The notes under the pieces are model-generated. The model did no database searches. It was not told the DNA's origin and worked only from the letters and a program-made list of their open reading frames with translations. Below are positions 49,201 through 61,335 of a stretch of 64,000 nt of DNA, piece after piece. The position numbers and the translations under genes are program-made. The DNA is from Agrocybe praecox (lineage: Eukaryota > Basidiomycota > Agaricomycetes > Agaricales > Agrocybaceae), in NCBI GenBank assembly GCA_964017145.1, contig OZ024850.1, positions 2,519,618 to 2,583,617 on the forward strand. The letters run 5' to 3'. Numbering within the stretch: the stretch's first letter is position 1; every line of letters starts with the position of its first letter.

Positions 49201-49433
49201 GTTCGACATCGCCAGCATCTATTCGACATACACGTTCAGCTTCGCGTGGTGATCAGCAGCAGCAGCAGCAAGAGCAACTACAGCAACTACATATGGCGAT
49301 ACCAGTAAATGGTGGAATGCCCCCTATGGGTTCTGATGGGATGATGCCGACTACATTTGCTGGAATCATGAATGCGTATCCGATTCCAGGTGTACCACCT
49401 CCTCCCGACTCTTCAACGACTTCTGGGAGTTGA
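46212..49433 (+). CDS. FYRN/FYRC domain nuclear protein
   Basis: Protein of about 950 residues with FYRN and FYRC domains, found in chromatin-associated proteins such as MLL-type factors and TBRG1. It starts MSGPGSTSGVLGQPSDEDVV. A coiled-coil segment (KYKTLKRRFDEIEQ and, after an intron, RIVSGMKEIEQ) is followed by a long disordered Ser/Thr/Asn/Ala-rich region. FYRN lies at about 48170-48330 (MVPRDKKGKPMLPLNVGIMT, TERYIFPVGYEVTR) and FYRC at about 48380-48890 (LSTVDPTIEVVYHCTILDGG, FFGLGQNTIKHLIQEL, YVWQNFVEGG). A Gln/Pro-rich tail ends STTSGS at TGA 49431-49433. The junction of the first two exons (46378 to about 46450) is uncertain. A transcription or chromatin role is inferred from the domains. 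Confidence 0.88.
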
Positions 49434-50045
49434 CCAGTGATTTGAGTTTCGGTTATGTTGCTTATCTTTCATGCCATGTTTTTTCTTTCGATGCAATCTT
49501 ATCCTCTTTCGTTAGCATCTTATTCATCGACCTGTATGAGTAACCAACCACACGCTACCAATTTCAGTCATGATGTATTATATTCGACATCTATCCTGAC
49601 GACATGCCTGAATTCCGGAGCTCTCATATTGGTGCTCGCCGGAGAGTCCGAATGCACACTCTCACCGCTTGACGCCTATTCCGTCTGTCTATCCTTAGAC
49701 GCTTTAAAAAGCAATTCAACTTTGGATAGATGTGATGGGATGCTTTCCAGAGCATGAATGCATAGGATAGTCTTATCTTGCCTGTAACACGGCGAAAAGA
49801 CAATGATTCTTTTGCTCATCGCGCTGGAAAGTAATCTCGCTTCGAGCTGAGATAGGCCATATCAATTCATGCGTAGAGTGGTTTCTTATACGCGCCTCTG
49901 TGGGGACTTCATCCGCTGCTAGGACAGTGCCGGAAATGGGGTAGTATGTGAGGCAGACATTCATTTCTTTGGCTCAAGCCACAGGTCGTAAATCCAAAAT
50001 AGTAGATAGGCTACACTACAATTTTCACAACACCTAACTCAATAG
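49434..50045. other. intergenic region between convergent genes
   Basis: About 610 bp, 3' flank of both the FYR gene and the sirtuin gene. The 100-codon frame at 49455-49757 has no recognisable features. Confidence 0.5.
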
Positions 50046-51662
50046 TTAGAGTTTTCCCTCCTTTGATTTGTCGTCCTCCGTCGCTATCTCCGCCGCCTTT
50101 TCAGGTAAAGATTCTCGCTCCTTTGAAGCAGTTTCACTAGAGGTAGCTAGAAGTGGTTGTGTTGTCGCAGGAGGTTCGACGCTGGGGGGTTTGTCCTCGT
50201 CCTTTAGGCTTTCCTGCGTGCGTTCTTCACTGCCTTGTTTTTTCTTTGCCTTCTCTTCCTCCTCGGCTTCTTCTTCATCTTTCGCAAGCCTCTCCTCTAC
50301 AGCTGCACTTTCTATTTCGAGGTCGAGTCTGGCTAATTCTTCTTCTATCTTTTTCATGGCATCAGATTTCGTAGTATCTTCACTAGAATCTTCCGTGGAT
50401 CCAGAAATTGTTGAGGTTAAATCTTCGGTCTCGGGTGCAGATGCATCATGGGAATCTGCAATTACACTTTCTGCTGTTTCGTTCCACAAGCGATCCAGGT
50501 CCTCCTCCCATCCAAGTTCTTTGCATAATTCCCTGATGATATCATCGCACTTTCCTAGCAGGACGACATCATCTGGCTTAGAGCCTATATTGCCTACACG
50601 GTCGATGTTGATAAGGACGCGTGGGCAATAGTCGTTTACCATGTCTGCTAAGGAAGCAAATGGCTGCACTGTGAGAGATGTTCCCATGATGATGAGTAAA
50701 TCGGCGTCGCGCGTGTGCGATATAGAACGCAAAAAGTTATCTGGAAGCTAGAGTCATTTACTATGTCATTTTAATGATGAGTAGATAAGATTATTCTGAC
50801 GAACCTGTTCTCCGAAGAACACGATGTCAGGTTTGACATATCCATTACACCTTCCACATCTTGCAATTTTCTTTGCAAGGATGTGCTCCTTCATCCTCGC
50901 ATCGCCAAAGGGATGTCGGCAATCAATGCACCTCTGAGAAGCGAAGCTACCATGGGCTTCAATGATCTTGTTTCCAGGAACGCCTGCCCGCCTCTCGAGA
51001 GTGTCTATGTTCTGCGTGAAGCATGTGTGTAGAAGTGATTTCTCGGAAAGTAGTCGAATGAAGGAGTGAGTGGGTGTTGGACGGAATTTTCCAGGATATA
51101 ACTCGTGTGCAAGCGTGTAAACTATGAAAAGGGGGATACAATTAGATTTAGATATCAGGGTGTCTGAAAATGACTCACAGGGAACTGGATTCCTTCGGAA
51201 AAAACCAATTTCAAATACGGCTTCAGGATGAGGTAGATTCAACCTTGCAAGGTTAGACTAAGAGGAGGAAATTAGATTACATGTGGGGCCAATGAGGATA
51301 GGACACCACACACATAAAGCCCTGCGAATGTGATTAGAAGAGTAATTCAAACAATATAATAAATGTGATCCCATACCAGTCTCAGGCGATCTGAAGTCAG
51401 GGATTCCTGCAGAGGTGCTTACACCTTATAATGCATGTTTCAATGAGGTCTATCGTTAAACGTAATCATACCAACCTGCGCCCAGCTAAATCAACGTAAA
51501 TGAGTGGATAAACGAACTATGGTTGTGGAAACAGCTAACCATGAGTACGACATTCTTACAGTCCTTCGACTTGATATATTCGGCTAAACTAGGTATATCT
51601 TTTCCAGTCAACACTTTTGACTTCGTTTTGTAACTCCGTCGTCGACCAAACTGAAAGTCCAT
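50046..51662 (-). CDS. HST2: Sir2-family NAD-dependent deacetylase (Hst2-like)
   Basis: Class I sirtuin that removes acyl groups from lysine using NAD. It starts MDFQFGRRRSYKTK. The NAD fold carries [20 protein letters not shown], then LYSNLARLNLPHPEAVF. The catalytic His is in KIIEAHGS after TQNIDTL. The zinc ligands are CIDC and CGRC. GTSLTVQPFA and the VLINIDRVG strand follow. After the catalytic core a long acidic Glu/Lys-rich tail (about 150 residues) ends KSKEGKL at TAA 50048-50046. Exon order at the 5' end: 51662-51540, 51485-51476 (10 nt), 51424-51377, 51321-51314 (8 nt), 51257-51179. The two micro-exons encode LGAG and GLY. The acidic tail is longer than in yeast Hst2. Confidence 0.94.
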
Positions 51663-53187
51663 CTTGGTTGATCAAACAAATAGGCGCGATTAGTACTGGG
51701 CTTACGCCTAATTACTGGAAAAAGTCAGATGGATGGTGTAATGATACCCGACTACTACGTGGGTAGTCTTTGGTAAAAGATTGGGTTCTTGACGCTTCTA
51801 TGAGAAAGTAACTAGAACGATTGCGCCCTGGGAGGAGTTCTTGGTAGAGGTGCCTGAGAACAGATCTTGCCGAGCACAGACGAAGCGCCGAAGGTGGGTA
51901 AAATATCCAATTTGGGCATTTCTCCACGTCACGAGTCTCGACATGACCTGAGGACCAAGTTGCCTTTAACGCTCACCAAAAAGCTATACCAGCATTATCG
52001 TGCCCGACTGGAGCCTGACATATCAACTTCGCTTTAAACCTGGCGTAGAACTAAAGTCCAGAGGCTCGAATAGTAGTTTCTGGATTCTTTTTAACGTGTC
52101 TCTGTACATCAGCAGACGCAACTCTCGAAGAGCTCATTCATGTCTTCACTTACGAGAGCCCTCTAACTTAGGCGGATGCTTGGAAAACGGACGATTTTTG
52201 GCCATATAACAATTTCTAGACGACCTATTCTCTCGGCTGACTCTATTGATTTCGATTCCTGTAAGACGCGAGCGATTTCTCTACGTACCGTGGATAAAGC
52301 CTACCGTCTTATTGTCAATTCCTATATAGTCTAACTACTAAAGTACGATAAACTGAATCAAATTACATTCATCAGGAAGACTTCGAGTCGTTTATACTCG
52401 TCGGTCTCGTTTGAAACCCTGGATTCGCTATGGTATTCTCCGAGCCCAGATGGAACTATATTATCTCTATAATCTTTTTCAATCGGCCCCGCTACTTCTC
52501 ACGCCGCATTAAAAGTTGCTACCACAAAGAAAGGGAAATCCACCTCATAGAAAAGCAATCAGACATGACAGTAAACCACTCTCAAAACAATTCGAAACAA
52601 AAATACAAGCTAACCACCTTTCTGACAAAGAAGTTTGCTATCGTCTTTTTCTTAACGTTCGCTTTGTCTCTCCACGACTGCTGTTACCATACCTGATGCT
52701 GCGGCGCGCCCACAGGTCACTACCATTACCTTCATTTACCCCGATGCATTGGGAGCGTTTTGACGCGTACATTGACATTCCCTGCAATTCCTACGCGCAC
52801 CGCCTTTCCACCTGTTACCATCCCTGTTCAAATTATTGAGGGCACTACTCCAGAGTGTGGCTACTCCACAAAACAGCATATTTTTTATTCGATAATTACT
52901 TACGCGACCATGATAAGATACCCAAGACTTGCAGGCACCTGAAAATATGCGGAAAAGAAACAAATTGGCGGGTATTGGATTGTTTTAGATCCATGCTTAT
53001 ACTTACGTTTGGTATTTTTCATAGGCTTTTAGTATTCGATTTGACTGTATTTGACTCAACCTGATGCTAGGGCTGTCTGGCTTTGCTCATTGATCGAAAA
53101 GATTGTGTATATATTCCATTTCATTGAGATACGTAGAGGATAGTACCGATAAGTGTCGTAAAGGGCGCACATTGGGTTCGCTGTTAA
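51663..53187. other. 1.5 kb intergenic region
   Basis: No conserved protein or exon series found. Frames up to 107 codons at 52430-52839 overlap one another and are not protein-like. The upstream region of the sirtuin gene and the 3' flank of the S28 gene are here. Confidence 0.5.
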
Positions 53188-55509
53188 TCATGGATTCGTC
53201 ACACCGTGTTTTACATTCCAGTCGTTCAACCAAGACTGGACGAATGCAATCTCTTCCTCGTGAATCTTGAGGATCTCCGGAGGCTCATCCTGGATATTGG
53301 CAAGACCATATTCATCATAATGATGGACAGCATCTTATTATAAATTTAAATGATAAGAAATTGAAAGAAAAGGAGAGAGAAAAACTCACTGGGAATAAGC
53401 TTGAATGGACGAAGAGTAGTATCTATACGAGGAAGAGCATCACTACTGTGCGCGGTATCTGGTCGCCATGGATCGACTTGAAAACGAGAAGAAAATATAA
53501 ATCGATGTTTATCTTTATGGCGAAATAACCTACTTTGCCCGTCGATGATTGCGAGACGATCAGCCGCAATGTGGAAGTCTCCTAGAACATTGACCGAAGC
53601 CACGTTCGGGAGAGGTGGGACTTTGAAGAACTGACCAGGTAGGAATGCCTAGAAAAAAAATCATATCCCAATGGTCGACATTTGTTTTGCCGCGTATCAG
53701 CATGTGTATCGACGAACCTGTTTGCACATCTTGGATTCGTAGGGCAGATCAAGGAGGCGAGAAATGATACGCGGTCTGTTGTCCGGAGGAGCGGTCTAAT
53801 ACGATAACAAGTCGTGGCGCATATGAGACGCAACTTGCCAAAGAAATACCATGCAAAACACGTACCGTGAAATAGCCCCACTGCGTGCAAACTTGGAAGT
53901 TCCATGATCGCCATGTCTGGCTCAAATCCGTACTTTGGAAATCGGCATCGTTATACGAACCGAAGCACTGATGCCGTAGAATATTAGCCTGGTGAAAAAG
54001 AGAGACACAAGAAAAGGCAATCTCCCACCTGTTCAATCGTAACCGGCCCAGGCTGAGGACACTCGCCATCGACGGTCTAGGTATAGAGACATGTATGAGT
54101 TCACCAATGGTGCAGCAGACTTGCTTGTATCATCTTACAGCTTTGATCCATGCTGCGTAATTCATAATAACATAGTCAAGACTGAGGTCTTTCCCAACTT
54201 GAACCGACCTCGCTGGATGGCCAAAGGGTAATCGTAGTGTGGCTGCCGTCGCGTTTGCCGGGGGCGTACTCAATGCATTGCAGAAATCGTCAAATTCAGA
54301 ATCGTTCTCTGCAGGATTCCAGTTTTTATCTTGCCAGGCATCCAGGGAGATCTAGTCCCATCAGCAAATAAAATAAGCGACATAAAAATAAAATCTCACC
54401 TCTAACATAGATGCAAAGTCGGTATCGTGCGACAATCCATCTAGACCGAATTGCGCTTTCAACAGTTGTTTGGTGCTATTGGAATGGCCAAGAAGGATTG
54501 AATCGATTTTGCTGATAGAATCCACTAAATTCTGCGAGCACGTGGAGTTTGCAGCATTTCGAATGATGTCCATGTATTGCCAGTTCTCAACTGCGGCGTG
54601 AACAACGCCTATGAGAATACATTCATTAATTTGATCCCTGAAATGCTGTGCAACAAGACATACCGCTCGATGCGATAGCACCCCAAACAATATCAGGATA
54701 CAAGATTTTCATGTGCGCAGATCGAGCGCCAGCATAAGATCCCTAGAACATGTCAGACCTTGGTTGTTAAAGGTAAAGAAACTTCATCTTACTCCGTAGT
54801 AAATCCAGGGGGTTCCTGGAGCGGTCAAATCCTCGTCAACGCCGCTGAATTTCACATTCCTTATGAAATTAGCACTATCTGCAGCAGCTTGCGAGTTATC
54901 GAGGAACCTAAAGACATCATGAGTGATTGACTAAGCATTAAAGAATTGTGTCCTTACCGAAGGGCGTCCGTTGAGAAATTCAAGACCGGGATGGATGTGC
55001 CTGTCGAAGTATAATCAATACCTGTCGATGAGAAGAGAGTCGCAGATCATACCATAGTATCTGTGCTCCAGTACAACCCCAACGCCTCCTGTTGCACGAG
55101 TTAGGATTTCAACTATGCCCGTATCTAGGAATTCCAGGCGATCCTGCAAGTCATTTAGAACCACCGGAAACAAGTACTCAAATGTTATCTCGCTGACCGT
55201 TCCACTAGTTTCCCCTCCATCTAAAACTACTACAGGCGCACCCTTGCGTGGCTTATAGTTACGTGTACTGACCCAGTAACGTTGTTGGAAAGTATCTTTG
55301 CGGTTCTTGTCAAAATGATCCAGGGGTTGTTCGAAGAACTGGGCAGGGAAATTTATGGCGCGCTTGGTATTGCTAGACTCGGATTCCTGCTGTATGCGCT
55401 GCTTCAACTGCCACTGCTTAACGCGTCGTGAGCCAACGATATTGGAAAGGGCGTTTGTCGACGCGACTAGACATAGCGCAATTATCAGGGATGCAACCGT
55501 GGTCCTCAT
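53188..55509 (-). CDS. secreted S28 serine peptidase (Pro-Xaa carboxypeptidase-like)
   Basis: Secreted or vacuolar prolyl peptidase of family S28, about 540 residues. It starts MRTTVASLIIALCLVASTNA (signal peptide), which decides against the ATG nine codons upstream. FPAQFFEQPLDHFD is the usual S28 opening, and LEHRYYG follows. The nucleophile motif GGSYAGARS is split by an intron after GG near 54790. The catalytic Asp sits in GQIDPWRPD (restored by an intron near 53485-53530) and the His in VHHYDEYG (near 53310). It ends LNDWNVKHGVTNP at TGA 53190-53188. About ten introns. These enzymes release residues after proline; substrate here unknown. Confidence 0.9.
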
Positions 55510-57286
55510 TTTAGGACTGCAGGATGGCAAAACCACAAATTAAGTGGGGTGATTCTTTTGTAGTGCCCATGTTTTGATGTATATGACTCTTCCGTAAGAT
55601 TGACCATGTTGTGCTCGATGTTCTGTTCAATGAGGACGGTCTGTTTTTAGCGTTCGTTACGGAAGCAGCAGCTGCCGCACAGTGCCGGACCGCATTTTTG
55701 GCTGGGGCCACCCGCTTCTCTTCCTTTCTCTCAGGAGCCTGACAAACAAGTCTTCCATTGTTGAGCTGTCCAGCGAACCGTTCGACCCGAGGCGAAGGCA
55801 ACCTGAGGCCAGTCCATGCGGTCGCGAACCCATACAAATTGTAAATAGCTGATAACATTTTTATATCAGCGCTCATTCCGCATCCAGAAAATTTCTAGTC
55901 AGCTGAAGTTTCTGCGAAAAGATAAATATAAATGTTGACTTAGAAGAGATGATTGTCTATCTAGTATCCACCTAATAAAGTCCCTATAATGTATAATACA
56001 AGGATATAACCTCCCATCAAATAATACATGAGCATGGTTAACTGGCACACATCGATAATTATATATAACCTATGCTCATGTATAATAGCCATTGTCCACT
56101 GCCGCTACTGATTTTCAATCATAATCCATTACCCTCTCGTTATTTTCATTATAATTCATCACCTATTTCGTTGTTTGTGATTTTGCGTGCCATTTGTGAT
56201 TGTCGATGATAATCCATTTACCTCCCCACCATTGTGACTTTCAATGATAATCCATTCGCTTCCCCGGCATTCATGATTTTCAATGATAATCCTTCCCTTC
56301 CTCTACTCGCAATCCATCATCTTCTCCTGGCACGCCGCTTGTGGTTCTAATTTTCAATGATAATCCATCCCCCCCCGGAATTTGTTACCTTCCCCGTCAT
56401 TCGTGATTTTCAATGATAATCGATCACTCCCCGGAATCCATTTACCTTCCCCATCATTCGTGATTTTCAATGATAATCTATTCGCTTCCCCGGCGTTCGT
56501 GATTTTCAATGATAATCCTTCCCTTTCTCCACTCGCAATTTCCATCCGTAATCCATCATCTTCTCCCACGCTGCTTGTGGTTTCCATTTTCAATGATAAT
56601 CCATCCCTCCCCGGAATCTATTACCTTCTCCGTCATTCATGATTTTCAATCAATTTTCAATGATAATCTATTCGCCTCCCTGCCGTTCGTTACTGTCCTT
56701 CGCTATTTTCAATGATAATCCATCCGTATGTAATTTTCATCATAATCCTTCTCTCCCTCTACTTATTCGTTGATTATCTATTGCTTATTACCTTCCCCTC
56801 CTCCGATTTTTAATGGCCGCCACAATCCATCAATTATCCATCATTCCTCATCCCTTGGACCCTGGCCCACAATTATTATCCATCATTATCCATCCCTCCC
56901 CAGAATCTGTTACCTTCCCCGCCATTCGTGATATTCATACATATATTTTCCTTCATAAACACATATGTATCCAGTAGTATATTTAATAAAAGCTATATAT
57001 GAACACAGTACTTAGAAATACTAAGGCATACGAAATACGAGTAAAAAGCAGCAATATCAGCGTCCGGGAACTCTTTCAAGAAAAACAAGCATGTCGAGTC
57101 AATCGTCCAAAGAAAGAAATTATTTAGAATATACGGGCCAAGAAGTTGATGAAGTATCGAGCAATGGAGACGTCAAGAAAGGGGAAGATAAAAAAACAAG
57201 GGAAAACATAGAGAAAAAACATACACAAACATGTGGGCGAACAAGGCGCGGCAGCGTTGGTGATGTCAACGTTTCACGTTCAACGC
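55510..57286. other. intergenic region with minisatellite
   Basis: Includes the upstream region of the S28 gene and the minisatellite described separately. A 121-codon minus frame at 55876-55511 is not protein-like. Nothing else was recognised. Confidence 0.5.
56105..56945. repeat. degenerate minisatellite, core TTTTCAATGATAATCCAT
   Basis: At least eleven imperfect copies of TTTTCAATGATAATCCAT, spaced by C-rich linkers such as TTCGCTTCCCCGGC and CCCCGGAATC, occur between about 56105 and 56760; the C-rich linkers continue more weakly to 56945. Both strands are open for about 80 codons across the centre (56354-56593 minus and 56382-56642 plus), as expected when a stop-free repeat unit is in phase. 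Recent tandem expansion followed by decay is the likely history. Confidence 0.85.
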
Positions 57287-60230
57287 TCATGCCGTCTTAA
57301 GTTTCTTTCTTTTCTTCTCTTCTCCACCTAGGCTCTTGCGCTTGACACCACTGCTATCCTGTTCAAAGGCTCGGAAACACGCATCAATATCCGTGATTGC
57401 GTCCTGCCAGCGACTGATCTGTGAGAATTCCGACCACCACTTCAACCCTATCAATACTGTTACCAATCCCGAAGGTCCACCCTTTTTCAACGCTGATATA
57501 TCCTCGTTACTGCCGGCACTACCAAGAGGAACTGGAAGGGTTTTCTCTTCTGAGGATTGTCGCCACTTTGGTTGGAGCGAGTTCCACCAAGTGTGCCATT
57601 CGTCGGCGAACGTTTCAACATCTGTGATCTTTTGAAGTGAGCCGTACTTTCTGGTCTGGAGCCATTTGGTGAGCTGCTCGGGCCTTTTCTTTGCACCAAT
57701 ACGTAGCTAAATTGAGCAATGTAAGTCACTTCACAATATTCAGAACAATTATGACGATTCTTACCGAGCTTGTGTCTTGCTCAGACGCTTGCTTTAGTTC
57801 AAACGAGTACCAACGCTGGACTAGGCCCATCCATTTCTCATTTTTGACATCTCTTCCAAGATACTCGTGGGCTAGGTCCAGCCATCCCGTAGACGATGCG
57901 ACATCTTTCGAAGGAGGTGGTTTGCGTATACGTGCAGCTCGTTTTCCATTTTCATCCGGCTGAGTATTGACCAAATTCTCGGTCACAGTTTCCGCCGGCT
58001 CAGGATTGGCACGGTTTACGACTTCACCGAGAACCCCCACGACAGCATCACCGTTGGAATCCCTGTTTGGTTCGGGAAGTGTTGAAATTGGACTGACGAT
58101 CTTGGGAAGTGAGTCTGTGGTATCGGCAGTGGCTGTCCCGGCACCAACGTTCGCTACAGTAAGGATAGAATTGGACGTCTCATTTGGCTGAGGTCGCATA
58201 TCGGAGCTGTATTCCTGGGTCGTTGAAGTCCGGGCTGCAGCGGAACCTATTGCCTGGGTTGAAGACTGGGGTTGCGCGCCAAAATCGAAGCAATATTCCT
58301 GGGTTGACTGGTTCAAAGTTTGATGACGTGGTACGTTTCCTCCTTGACTCAATCGTTTCCACTCATTGCTTTCCTGCAGTTCCTTCCATGCCTGAGTAAA
58401 CGATTCATCAAGGGTGTTCTCCGAGCTGACTTCGGAGAGACCGGACAACGCCCACTGAGGAAGTACGTCATATCTATCACTTGGGTTAAACCATCTCATC
58501 TCCTGAGGTAAGCCATCGTTATCCATAAGTGCTGTGGATGTGGATGTGTATGTGGTGTTCCCAACGACCGCCGAATTATCGAAACTGGCATGATTCATGA
58601 CGCGCCCAACAATCGCGTTCTCAGCACTATCTGGCAGGATGTATGGACTCGTGATTCCCTGGTTCGTATTCTCGACCGGTATAACCCTGGCTGCCGCAGG
58701 CTCTACCACCGCTACCACCGGACCAGCAGCAGGTGACGGGACAGCGTTTGAAGTGACAGTCATTACTGCACTTGGACCGACAGCAGGCGCTACCACCGCT
58801 ACCACCGCACCACCAGCAGGTGAAGGGACAGCTTTTGAAGTGACAGTCATTGCTGCACTTGGACCCACAGCTGCCGCAGGCGCTATAACTGGACCACCAA
58901 TGGTCTCAGTGGTACCCAGGCCGACGGCTGTCGCAGGCGCTACCACCGGACCAGCAGCAGGTGAAGGGACGGTGTCAGAAGTGACAGTCGTCGTTGTTGC
59001 ACCTGGGCTGACAGCTGTCGCGGGCGCTGTAACTGGACCAGTAGAAGGTGAAGGGGCAGCGTTGGAATCAACAGGAGCGACAATGTTGGGTGGTACGGCG
59101 GCCGATGCAGAATGAGGGGAAATCGCGGTCTCCTTTTCATCTGTCTTGACGAGTACTTCCTCTGCTGCGTTCAAATTTTTCTTGTCAACTAATAATATTT
59201 CTATAAGTAACAGTACGCCGATAACAACAACAATCATAATATGGCTTACATTCACAATTCTCCAGAAAGGTTCGAAACGGCATCAAAACATTTTCGTAGA
59301 AATCGGGATATGCAACTGAGAACATTTGGCCACGCTTATCCCTCCCGAAGTGCCACGCAACGCTGCGTAACTTTTGCTGTGTAGGGTCCCAACCTCCGGT
59401 CAAGAAGCTGAAGTTCCAATTGGTGCGCATGTTCATCTCGATGGCAAATGCCTCCAAAGCATCTGGCAGATCCACAAGAGCGCTATCGGTATCGGTAAGT
59501 CAGTCTAAAAATTTACAAGTAGGTGCAAATTCTAATGACTTACGCCGCATATTGCTCGTCTGTGCGTTCGTCTGGCTTCTCCTGGTCGAGTTTCTGCTTT
59601 TCCTCCTTCTCCTTCTTCTTCTGGAGCACCATCTCCTCGTAATGTCCTCGAACTTCAGGAGTTTCGGCGTTGAAAGCGTCTCCGGTGCATTTGGCGATTA
59701 CTGCGACTCGCGCTTGCTTGTCATCTTCAGTCGTATCCTTCAATAGTAGCTCGACGCGCGGCAGGATCTTATCGTTATAATGATCTTTTGAGTAGAGCTC
59801 CCTGGCAGTAAGGCTTCTCCCCGTTCCCAGCCCGCCACCTATGACAATGGTCGTACCGCCCCGCTTTTGGCTGCTGCCGACCCCTCGGTTGTTAAACCAA
59901 TTGATAACTTGCTATAGGTATGTCTTATCAGAAATTTTAATACAAACTGGCGCTCAAATACGGACGTACGTCTGTGCGCATTTGTTTCCATTCCTCCTCG
60001 GTCTTCACTTTGAGCTCGACGGTGCGTTTTTTGGCTTTTTTGCGTTTGATTTTCATTGGAATAGAAGACGCGGTCTCGCTCTCTTGAGTAGGCCATTTCT
60101 GAAAAAAATCGCGTATGATAATAGCCCAAAATTTTGGCGTTTCCTTCTCTCGTTGGGCCGTTTGAAAGTCTGCCAGTCGCGCCGACAGAAATTCAAGTTG
60201 CTCGATTGTTGCCCAAGGCGGCGATGGCAT
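57287..60230 (-). CDS. agaricomycete expanded-family protein with WFNN-like domain, copy 1
   Basis: Large protein (about 900 residues) of a family I recognise by pattern as expanded in mushroom genomes but with no known function. Exon 1 starts MPSPPWATIEQLEFLSARLA and includes FFQKWP and a Lys/Arg-rich run. Exon 2 has INWFNNRGVGSSQKRGG, ending ERTDEQYAA. Exon 3 has LVDLPDALEAFAIEMNM and FLTGGWDPTQQKLRSVAWHF. A long Ala/Pro/Val-rich region with 25-30-residue repeats follows. The C-terminal block reads LAHEYLGRDVKNEKWMGLVQ and WHTWWNSLQPKWR, ending KKRKKLKTA at TGA 57289-57287. The next gene shares the C-terminal block. A DNA-binding role has been suggested by the basic segment but is only inference. 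Confidence 0.82.
58680..59065 (-). repeat. coding repeats within the WFNN-like protein
   Basis: The minus-strand frame encodes successive units related to AVGPSAAMTVTSKAVPSPAG (about 25-30 residues each, three to four copies). Both strands are open here, a sign of in-frame minisatellite expansion inside a disordered linker. Confidence 0.75.
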
Positions 60231-60617
60231 GTTAAACAAAGTAAGACTGTTGGGTACTAGCAAAATATCTGTGAGTAGCCTCCCTTTGACACGAAAAAAA
60301 AGGAACTGACAAGGTTAAACTTATGTTTGGAGCGGCAAGGTCGGGATTCATTTCTCTCGACACCGTCAGGCAGACATTATGGGCCTAGGTCCGTCTTCAT
60401 GTTCTGATGGTTGCCAAAATGCGCTTCGCGTCTTTCTGATAGGTATCCCACTGAATAGGATTCTCCAAGATTCGCCGGAATTATTTTTTAATTTACGAGG
60501 CATTTCTCGGACTTGCACTTACCCAGCTCACATAAAAGAGGTATTCGCTTTTCTAAACCTCATACGTTCAGCCTCTCTCTGACCGTATATTCTCACTTGT
60601 TCACTCATTCTTCCCAA
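60231..60617. other. divergent promoter region
   Basis: About 390 bp between the divergent starts of the WFNN-like gene and the small gene at 60618. An in-frame ATG at 60513 would extend the small gene by 35 residues; I prefer 60618. Confidence 0.45.
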
Positions 60618-60988
60618 ATGACTCAAACCGTCGACTCTCGTGAATCCGACTCTGCCATGTCTGCGTTGGTCAACGCATTCCAAAACGTTGGATTGGGTTG
60701 CGGTAAGGAGACCACCTCCCTATTCACTCTCACTCTCACTCAACTTTCCTCAGCGCCGCCTGCCGTCTCGGGTGCAGCTGCGCCGTTGTCTGCTACCCTC
60801 ACCCTTCAAGACCTACTTGTGGCCTTGGACACCGTTGGGGTCAGTATTGCACTAGTTACTGACACTTTTATGTATCAATATTCCTATATTGCCTGGTAAG
60901 GTTTATGCATCCCCACCTGTAGGTACCCGTCTGCCTGCACAGATGCATCGGTCACAGAAACCCACAGTGTGACCTCACCGGCATGTGA
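60618..60988 (+). CDS. small two-exon protein of unknown function
   Basis: I do not recognise it. Exon 1 60618-60839 encodes MTQTVDSRESDSAMSALVN, then AFQNVGLGCGKETTSLFTLT and LTLQDLLVALDTVG. Exon 2 60923-60988 encodes VPVCLHRCIGHRNPQCDL and TGM, stop TGA 60986-60988. The 83-nt intron has standard borders; reading through exon 1 stops after 20 more residues at TAA 60897-60899. Total 95 residues, no signal peptide, four cysteines. The join is supported by phase 0 on both sides and by the dense Cys/His pattern of exon 2, but no homologue can be named. Confidence 0.6.
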
Positions 60989-61335
60989 TGGCATCAACCT
61001 GGCATCTTCGGCCGGTTCTCAAAGCCACATGATAGATAATTATAAATCATGCCCTCTCGGCATTTTCGGCACTTTGTTAATCAACGAGATTTGGCAGCAG
61101 GGATATCTTATCTGTATGTCATAGGTTATATATAGTTTCGAAAATAAACGTCGACTATTTTTGGCCACATAGATATATATATTAAAATGTCTGCATATTA
61201 TAAAAAGAAAAAGAGAAAAAAAGAGGACACTATATACATCCTGAACAGATTAGAAAGTTTTAGTAGTACGGCAGAGAACAAGAACCTGAAACGACACGAA
61301 AAAAACAGATGAGAAATGAAGAAAAAACCTACCGT
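60989..61335. other. intergenic region between convergent genes
   Basis: About 350 bp, AT-rich, with no coding signal. Confidence 0.5.

Noticed and set aside
50068..50631. 187-codon plus-strand open frame
   Set aside because: It is the reverse strand of the Glu/Lys-rich sirtuin tail. Ser-rich composition is the mirror of that tail, and there is no domain.
52430..52839. 88- and 107-codon plus-strand frames
   Set aside because: Overlapping frames in AT-rich intergenic DNA without motifs or splice partners.
58597..59115. 172-codon plus-strand open frame
   Set aside because: Mirror of the Ala/Pro/Val repeat in the WFNN-like gene.
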